Of a stretch of DNA of 64,000 nt, positions 58,771-64,000 are shown in pieces (position 1 is the stretch's first letter; each line of letters begins with the position of its first letter). The notes under the pieces were generated by a model. The model worked only from the letters and a program-made list of their open reading frames with translations. It made no database searches and was not told where the DNA came from. Location: positions 124,001 to 188,000 of the forward strand of contig NZ_JAPOHA010000005.1 of NCBI RefSeq assembly GCF_026672255.1, written 5' to 3'. Both the position numbers and the translations under genes were made by a program. The DNA is from Caproiciproducens galactitolivorans. Lineage in GTDB: Bacteria > Bacillota > Clostridia > Oscillospirales > Acutalibacteraceae.

Positions 58771-59613
58771 ATGAAAATACATGACCGGGGAATTTTGCCC
58801 GATTCCAACCTGTATTTTCATACGCACAGTTCACAGGCGAAAAATATGTACTTTTACCCACTTTGTACCGGCCATTATTTTTGTGACGAAACCTATGTGG
58901 TCGATCGGCAAAGCTACGACAGTTTCCTGCTCATTTATGTGTGCCGGGGAACCGGATTTGTGGAACAGAACGGCCGCCGCCTCCCGCTGGACAAGGGAGC
59001 GGTTGCGTTTGTCGACTGCTACCGGCCGCATTTGTATTACGCAAAGAGCGGATGGGAAATTTACTGGGTACATTTTGACGGAGTTCTTGCGCGGCCATAT
59101 TTCGAGGCTGCCACGCGGAACGGAATTGTGCTGAATCCGCAGAATTCGTATAATATGGAGCATATCATCGGCAAAATTTATGACCGCTACCACGGAGAAA
59201 AAAAAGTCAGCGAAGCGGTGATGTCAAAATATATCACGGATCTGCTGACCGAACTGATTTTGTGCGCAAACCAGGTCGTCACGCCGGAAGGTCAGTCGAA
59301 TATTATCGATGAAACCCTTTCCTATATTTCAGAGAATGCGGATAAATCTCTGACATTGGAACATCTGGCGAAACGGGCCTCGCTCAGCCCTTTTTATTTT
59401 ACGCGTGTGTTTAAGAAGGAAACCGGGTTTACCCCCCATGAATACATCATCCACGTCCGTCTGGAGCTTGCCAAATTCCTTCTGAAAACGACGAACGCCC
59501 GGATTAAAGAGGTGGCCTTCCGCAGCGGGTTCAACAACGAATCCAACTTCTGCACTTGTTTTAAAAAAGCCACCGGCACAACCCCTCTTGAATTTCGGGA
59601 GAGCCGGGAGTAA
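58771..59613 (+). CDS. AraC family transcriptional regulator
   Basis: A 280-residue regulator with an N-terminal cupin-like sensing domain (about 20-150; VCRGTGFVEQNGRRLPLDKGAVAFVD in part) and two C-terminal helix-turn-helix units (TLEHLAKRASLSPFYFTRVFKK and IKEVAFRSGFNNESNFCTCFKK). Such proteins usually activate sugar-use genes when a sugar binds the cupin part. It faces the AraF-like importer operon convergently and may control it, but this is inference. ATG 58771 follows GGGAGGGAGC. A good terminator follows the gene. Confidence 0.9.
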   Translation: MKIHDRGILPDSNLYFHTHSSQAKNMYFYPLCTGHYFCDETYVVDRQSYDSFLLIYVCRGTGFVEQNGRRLPLDKGAVAFVDCYRPHLYYAKSGWEIYWVHFDGVLARPYFEAATRNGIVLNPQNSYNMEHIIGKIYDRYHGEKKVSEAVMSKYITDLLTELILCANQVVTPEGQSNIIDETLSYISENADKSLTLEHLAKRASLSPFYFTRVFKKETGFTPHEYIIHVRLELAKFLLKTTNARIKEVAFRSGFNNESNFCTCFKKATGTTPLEFRESRE

Positions 59614-59682
59614 TACGGTTCTCCCGCGCAAACCGGATTCACCTTTTTCATGGGATAACCGTATAAAAGATATGCAAAATCA

Positions 59683-59722
59683 CAAACTGCCCTGCCGATT
59701 TCGGCAGGGCAGTTTGCTTTTG
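59683..59722 (+). terminator. Bidirectional terminator between the AraC gene and the importer operon
   Basis: A perfect 16-bp stem (59683-59698 with 59701-59716) of CAAACTGCCCTGCCGA type is followed by CTTTTGG. Confidence 0.85.
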
Positions 59723-59789
59723 GAAATTAATCGAGTGTGCCGTTCTCCGATGAAAAGGATACCGGCGTTTCGGGAGGAAGGCGTCCCGC

Positions 59790-60821
59790 TTAGTTCGCGG
59801 CGGCGCCCATAACCTTCTTGTAGTTTTCGGGAGTAACGATCTCCGCGCTGACAGCGGTTTCTTCCTTTACGGTCTTTCCTGCAATTTTGTCCAGCAGCAC
59901 CTGTATGGAACCCGCGCCGATGGAATCGGACGAGAAGTAAGTAGCCGCCTTCATCGGCGAACCGCCCGGCTTTTTAAATTCATCCTTCGCAAGGTAAGCG
60001 CCAAGGCCAACCACGCAGGCATGCTTGTCTAAACCGGCGCTTTCCAGGGCGCGGCAGGCACCGATGGTGCCCTCTTCGTTCGCGCCGGTTACAAGCCAGG
60101 TCTTGATCTCAGGGTGCGCGGTAAACACGGCTGCGGCAGCGGTGTTTCCTTTATCGGTAGTGCCGTCGTAGTCGGCCTTAAAGATTTTGCCGGAGTTGAA
60201 CGCGGGCAGCGCCTTGGTAAACGCGTCATATTCGCCTTTCGCGCGCGGCACGCAGCTGGAAACCGTGTCCATGGTCAGGATCAGCAGGCCCGTGTCCGGC
60301 TTGGAGACAAGATCATTTTTCTTGGCATAGTCCGCCAGCCACTTCCCGTTTGTGTCACCGATCGCATAGGCGTCAATGCCGACCCACGGTACCAGCTTTT
60401 TGCCGCTGCCGTCCTGTAAGGCGTCGTCAGCAGCAATTACGGGGATATTCGCTGCGCTGAGCTTGTCAACTACCGATTGCGACATCGTCTGGTCGGGGAT
60501 GCAGGTTACAACGCCGGAAGCGTTGTTTGCAATGGCGTTGTCAATGGCTTTCAGGTATTCCTCCGGACTCATTTTCGCGTCGACGTAGATAAATTCACCG
60601 CCCGCCGCTTCCACAGCCTTCTTCGCCGCGGCGCCTTCGTCGATAAACCAGCTTTGGTCGCCGGCCTTATAAATGCCGTAAACCGTCATTTTTCCGCTTT
60701 TGGAGGCCGCTGCGGGCGCGGCGGAACCCGCAGCCGCGCCGGACGGCGCATCGGTGCTGCAGCCGGCGAGGCTGGCAACGGCCATGGTAAGCGCCAGAAG
60801 AATCGATAACACTCTTTTCAT
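59790..60821 (-). CDS. AraF-like sugar-binding lipoprotein
   Basis: A 343-residue substrate-binding protein with signal peptide and lipobox LAGC (Cys21), then a type I periplasmic fold. The line KAGDQSWFIDEGAAAKKAVEAAGG, the IPDQTMSQSVVDKL and PVIAADDALQ segments and the KTWLVTGANEEGTIGACRALE region resemble the L-arabinose-binding protein AraF in order and spacing. An arabinose or related pentose ligand is plausible but not shown. It starts at ATG 60821, 75 bases after the permease gene on the same strand. It is the last gene of the operon. Confidence 0.85.
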   Translation of the reverse strand: MKRVLSILLALTMAVASLAGCSTDAPSGAAAGSAAPAAASKSGKMTVYGIYKAGDQSWFIDEGAAAKKAVEAAGGEFIYVDAKMSPEEYLKAIDNAIANNASGVVTCIPDQTMSQSVVDKLSAANIPVIAADDALQDGSGKKLVPWVGIDAYAIGDTNGKWLADYAKKNDLVSKPDTGLLILTMDTVSSCVPRAKGEYDAFTKALPAFNSGKIFKADYDGTTDKGNTAAAAVFTAHPEIKTWLVTGANEEGTIGACRALESAGLDKHACVVGLGAYLAKDEFKKPGGSPMKAATYFSSDSIGAGSIQVLLDKIAGKTVKEETAVSAEIVTPENYKKVMGAAAN

Positions 60822-60895
60822 AACTTGTTTTCCTCCTAAATTTTATTTCTTATTTTTACATGCACAGTGCATGCATAACCGATCGCTTGATTTTA

Positions 60896-61912
60896 TCATG
60901 CGTTTTTCATGCTGGCGGCCAGCAGGTTCTTCCTGCGTTTTTCCTTGCGCAGATAATCCGACGTCAGGGCGAACAGCAGCAATGCGCCGCGGGCAACATA
61001 CTGCCAGAACGAGGGGACGTTCACCATGATCAGACCGGTGTTGAAGGCCTGAATCAAAATGATGCCGAGTACGGTGCCGCCCATAGTACCGACTCCGCCG
61101 GTGAAGGAGACGCCTCCCAGAATGACGGCGGTGATCGCATCAAATTCCAAATTGATGTTCGCAGCAGGCTGCCCGCTGTTCATTCTGGCCGCGAACACAA
61201 TTCCGCCGATGCCGCAGAACAGGCCCATCATAACAAAGCAGATGGTGATGATCTTCTGTGGATTCAGTCCGGCAAGACGCGCCGCGTCCTTGTTTCCGCC
61301 GATGGCATAAATGCTGCGGCCGAATTTGGTTTTTGCCAGAATAAAGCCGAATACGACAAAGGCGATAATCATAATCCAGACGGAAACCGGGATTTGCAGA
61401 AAGCGCGCCTTCCCCAGATAGAGGAACGCGGGGTCGCTGATGGGCACCGGCTTCCCGTCGCAGATAATATAAGCGAAGCCGCGAAGAATCGCCTGCGTCA
61501 CCAGGGTGGCGATAAAGGGATCGAGTTTGATCTTGTTGACCATCGCCGCATTGAACAGTCCGACCATCGCCGCAGCGGCGAGAGTGATCAGGATGGACGG
61601 AAGGAACGGGATGTGCAGGCTTACCAGCAGCGCGCACAGCGTGCCGGAAAAGGCGGCCAGGGAACCGGGCGACAAATCGTTCTGCGCCGCAATAATCAGG
61701 TAAGTATGGCCGATTGCCACCAGGCCGACCAGAGAGGCCGCCACCAGCAGGTTGATAATATTTGTCAATGAGAAAAAGTTTTTGTTGATGGATGAAAAAA
61801 GAATGAAAACCACAACAATGGCACCCATCAGCACCAGTTTTTCTCCGCCGACGGCACGAACCATACTATGTAGAAATGATTTTCCTTCCTTCTCTTTTGT
61901 TGCTTCATTCAT
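60896..61912 (-). CDS. ABC sugar permease, ribose/arabinose type (AraH-like)
   Basis: A 338-residue permease of the BPD-transp-2 family with about nine hydrophobic helices, and AAQNDLSPGSLAAFSGTLC and GGISFTGG-type (GGVSFTGGVGTMGGTVLG) motifs characteristic of this group. It pairs with the double ATPase encoded just upstream, and its start codon overlaps the ATPase gene by eight bases (ATGAATGA). It would be a homodimeric channel for a monosaccharide. The N-terminus has no signal peptide. Its exact sugar is unknown. Confidence 0.9.
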   Translation of the reverse strand: MNEATKEKEGKSFLHSMVRAVGGEKLVLMGAIVVVFILFSSINKNFFSLTNIINLLVAASLVGLVAIGHTYLIIAAQNDLSPGSLAAFSGTLCALLVSLHIPFLPSILITLAAAAMVGLFNAAMVNKIKLDPFIATLVTQAILRGFAYIICDGKPVPISDPAFLYLGKARFLQIPVSVWIMIIAFVVFGFILAKTKFGRSIYAIGGNKDAARLAGLNPQKIITICFVMMGLFCGIGGIVFAARMNSGQPAANINLEFDAITAVILGGVSFTGGVGTMGGTVLGIILIQAFNTGLIMVNVPSFWQYVARGALLLFALTSDYLRKEKRRKNLLAASMKNA

Positions 61913-63458
61913 GAATGTTGTCTCCTCCTATCATACTCATACTCAGGATCCGGTCTTCCGTAGCCTCCGCGTGCGAAACCTCGCCGACAATCTTAAGCGA
62001 TTTCATAATGATAATCCGGTCGGAAAGGCCGATGACCTCCGGCAGCTCGGACGAGATCAGAATCACGCCGAGGCCCTGCTTTGCGAAGGCGCAGATCATA
62101 CTGTAAAATTCCGATTTCGCACCGACGTCGATTCCCTTTGTCGGCTCATCCAGAATCAGAACCTTCGGATTGGTCGCAATCCAGCGCGCCACAATGCATT
62201 TCTGCTGGTTGCCGCCGGAAAGTTCCAGAATTTTTTTATCCGGGGAAGGGGTTTTGATGCGAAATTCCTGAATTCCCTGCGCCGCTGTTTTCTCTTCCTT
62301 CCCGGGGTCCATAATGCCGAATTGATTGGAATTTTGATCCAGCATGGAAATATTGATATTGCCCTTTACGCTCAGGTTTGCCAGAATCCCCTGCATCTTC
62401 CGGTCCTCCGGCACCAGCACAATGCCGTTGTCCATTGCATCCTTCGGGGAGCGGTTAAGAATTTTTTTGCCTTCCAGAAAAACCTCGCCCGTGCGCATGT
62501 GGTCCGCACCGATAATGGCGCGCATCAGTTCGGTCCGCCCCGCGCCCACCAGGCCGCTGAACCCCAGGACCTCGCCGCGGCGGAGCTGGAAAGAATTTTC
62601 TTTCACATAGTCGGAAGAGACATTTTTGACTTCCAGAAGAACGTCGCCGATGGTCTTGTCTCTGTCCAGATTTTTATAAACATCGCCCAGGTCGCGGCCG
62701 ACCATCATTTTGATCAGCTCTTTTTCCGAAACCTCTCCGTTTGCCACCGTCGTAACATACCGGCCGTCTTTGAAAACGGCAGTCTTGTCGGTGATTTCCC
62801 TCAGCTCATCCATACGGTGCGAAACGTAAATAATGATTTTGTCTTCCCGCTTCAATTTCCGGATAATGTCGAACAGGCACTGAATTTCCGAATCGCTCAG
62901 GCTGGCGGTTGGCTCATCGAAGCAGATTACCTTCAGGTTTTCCCGGCTGTAAGCCTTCATGATTTCCACCATCTGCTGATAGGCGATGCTCAGATCCTTT
63001 ACCTTGGTCTGCGGCGAAATGGGAAGGCCAAAGTCGCTGATGATTTTCTGCGCCATTTTGTTGGCCTGCCGTATGTTGATAACCCCCATTTTGTTTGCGG
63101 GCATCCTCCCCAGATAAATATTTTCCGCAACGCTCAGCTCCATCAGGATCTGGCGTTCCTGGTAGATGACGCTGATTCCCTCTTCAATCGCCTCATGGGG
63201 CGTGCGGAAATGCTTCTCAACGCCGTCCAGCAGGTATTGGCCCTTGTCGGGCTGGTAGTCGCCGTTCAGGACTTTCAGCAGGGTCGATTTGCCCGCGCCG
63301 TTTTCGCCGAGGAACGCCAGAACTTCCCCGCTGTGCGCCTGAAAGCAGATGTCGTCCAGTGCGACAACGCCGGGGAAATATTTTGAAATATTCTTAAATT
63401 CCAATGTGCTTCCCAATTGTTCATCCTCCTTTGCCGGTTCACTTTTGCTAAATTCCAT
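61905..63458 (-). CDS. ABC sugar ATPase with two nucleotide-binding domains (AraG/RbsA-like)
   Basis: A 517-residue fused double ATPase. Domain 1 has Walker A GENGAGKSTLLK, a degenerate signature LSIAYQQMVEI and Walker B VICFDEPTASL. Domain 2 has a modified Walker A GLVGAGRTELMRA, signature LSGGNQQKCIVARW and LILDEPTKGIDVG. This pattern of one consensus and one degenerate site is standard for RbsA/AraG proteins. It is the first gene of the minus-strand operon, divergent from the epimerase gene. ATG 63458 is the start. The C-terminal end overlaps the permease start. Confidence 0.93.
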   Translation of the reverse strand: MEFSKSEPAKEDEQLGSTLEFKNISKYFPGVVALDDICFQAHSGEVLAFLGENGAGKSTLLKVLNGDYQPDKGQYLLDGVEKHFRTPHEAIEEGISVIYQERQILMELSVAENIYLGRMPANKMGVINIRQANKMAQKIISDFGLPISPQTKVKDLSIAYQQMVEIMKAYSRENLKVICFDEPTASLSDSEIQCLFDIIRKLKREDKIIIYVSHRMDELREITDKTAVFKDGRYVTTVANGEVSEKELIKMMVGRDLGDVYKNLDRDKTIGDVLLEVKNVSSDYVKENSFQLRRGEVLGFSGLVGAGRTELMRAIIGADHMRTGEVFLEGKKILNRSPKDAMDNGIVLVPEDRKMQGILANLSVKGNINISMLDQNSNQFGIMDPGKEEKTAAQGIQEFRIKTPSPDKKILELSGGNQQKCIVARWIATNPKVLILDEPTKGIDVGAKSEFYSMICAFAKQGLGVILISSELPEVIGLSDRIIIMKSLKIVGEVSHAEATEDRILSMSMIGGDNIHE

Positions 63459-63640
63459 AGATGCGGAACTTCTTTTTGTCTATATTTGTATGATAACACA
63501 ATCCTTTTCCCTTTTGTTTTTTTAAATTGCGTATCTATTTTTAAAAATTGCTCTTTTTGAAAAAGCGTATTGTTGGATTTTGTAAAATACTATACACTGA
63601 AAATACAAAAATCTAAGATGTAAAACAAAAGGTGATTTAT

Positions 63641-64000
63641 TTGGAATTAACAAATATTCTCCATTTATTTTCTAATAAATATAAGAATATACCTATATAT
63701 TGTATAAAAAATGAGAATAAGGTAGAAGTGGGACTGATGGCGCTGGGCGCCTGCGTCGTCTTTGTCCGTGTCCCCGACCGTTGTGGAAAAGTTAAAAATA
63801 TTGCACTTTCATTGCGAAATTACCGCGATTATGCGGAAGGCGGAACCTACGCCGGGGCAACGGTCGGTCCCGCGGCGGGGCGGATTCGCGGCGGGCTTCT
63901 TCCCGTGCTCGGAAGGGTATACACGCTGCCGAAAAACGATGGGGAAAACACGCTGCACGGCGGTCCGGACAATTTAGGGCACACCGTCTGGAGGACGGCG
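63641..64000 (+). CDS. galM: Aldose 1-epimerase (partial, N-terminus only)
   Basis: Interconverts the alpha and beta anomers of sugars. Only the first 120 codons are in the window; the gene runs off the right edge. It begins at TTG 63641 after AAAGGTGAT. The segment GATVGPAAGRIRGGLL followed by LPKNDGENTLHGGPDNLGHTVW is the family's conserved N-terminal signature, including the sugar-binding Asn-x-x-x-x-HGG element. It is divergent from the AraG-like gene, with 182 bases between them holding both promoters, which I could not place with certainty. It may feed the same sugar pathway. Confidence 0.88.
   Translation, partial: MELTNILHLFSNKYKNIPIYCIKNENKVEVGLMALGACVVFVRVPDRCGKVKNIALSLRNYRDYAEGGTYAGATVGPAAGRIRGGLLPVLGRVYTLPKNDGENTLHGGPDNLGHTVWRTA

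Noticed and set aside
61752-63386. 544-codon plus-strand frame
   Set aside because: Antisense to the double ABC ATPase gene, whose motifs are complete; the long frame is a by-product of codon bias.
1-64000. CRISPR arrays, transposases, prophage genes, rRNA
   Set aside because: No regularly spaced direct repeats with unique spacers, no IS or phage protein motifs and no rRNA sequence were seen on either strand.

Overview
This 64 kb window comes from the chromosome of an anaerobic, low-to-mid GC Clostridia member, most likely of the Oscillospirales/Ruminococcaceae type. This is inferred from gene content: a complete Firmicutes-style S10-spc-alpha ribosomal cluster with a KOW protein between map and infA, an electron-bifurcating HydABC [FeFe]-hydrogenase locus with its DRTGG/ATPase/PHP accessory genes, a sodium-translocating decarboxylase beta subunit, class 1B dihydroorotate dehydrogenase (pyrK-pyrD), and a decayed cotJC-type spore coat gene. 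No rRNA, tRNA, CRISPR array, transposase or prophage was seen.

Layout. 1-5.3 kb: aromatic amino-acid genes on the minus strand (tyrA, cut by the window edge, and aroF behind a Phe/Tyr-rich leader peptide with a terminator), a PAS-GGDEF diguanylate cyclase, a fused shikimate dehydrogenase-shikimate kinase, and acpP. 5.4-10.3 kb: an OadB/OadG-like membrane pair, prolyl-tRNA synthetase, a lipoprotein, and two tandem small membrane proteins carrying the OadB sodium-site motif or a decayed form of it. 10.3-26.1 kb: one continuous ribosomal protein/secY/adk/map/rpoA operon of 31 genes with its own promoter and a leader containing an attenuator-like terminator. 26.2-32.8 kb: a DUF523 protein, a secreted repeat protein, nagA, and the serC-serA serine operon. 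33.0-41.3 kb: hydrogenase locus. An upstream group (DRTGG, RsbW-like ATPase, hydrogenase-like Fe-S protein, second DRTGG, PHP) runs into hydC, an ATPase, hydD, hydB and hydA. 41.4-47.7 kb: a YdcF-like protein, the pyrC-pyrF-pyrK-pyrD pyrimidine operon, a histidine phosphatase and ruvX. 47.8-50.1 kb: degV, a candidate 6S RNA, a DUF1292 gene, then about 560 nt that looks like one large structured non-coding transcript. 50.3-58.3 kb: a MATE exporter, a sugar ABC importer without its ATPase, malQ and a LacI regulator. 58.4-64 kb: a cotJC remnant, an AraC regulator, an arabinose/ribose-type ABC importer (minus strand) and the start of a divergent aldose 1-epimerase.

How the genes work together. 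The aro/tyr genes form chorismate and tyrosine under apparent attenuation control. HydABC couples NADH and reduced ferredoxin oxidation to hydrogen production in fermentation. The two sugar importers, malQ, nagA and the epimerase feed that fermentation. The pyr and ser operons are ordinary biosynthesis.

The points most worth a second look are the putative large RNA at 49.5-50.1 kb, the tandem small proteins with the decarboxylase motif at 9.7-10.3 kb, the aromatic leader peptide attenuator, the hydrogenase-like protein with an altered H-cluster loop inside its regulatory gene group, and the cotJC remnant. All functional calls rest on reading the sequence and on family knowledge; no database search was run.
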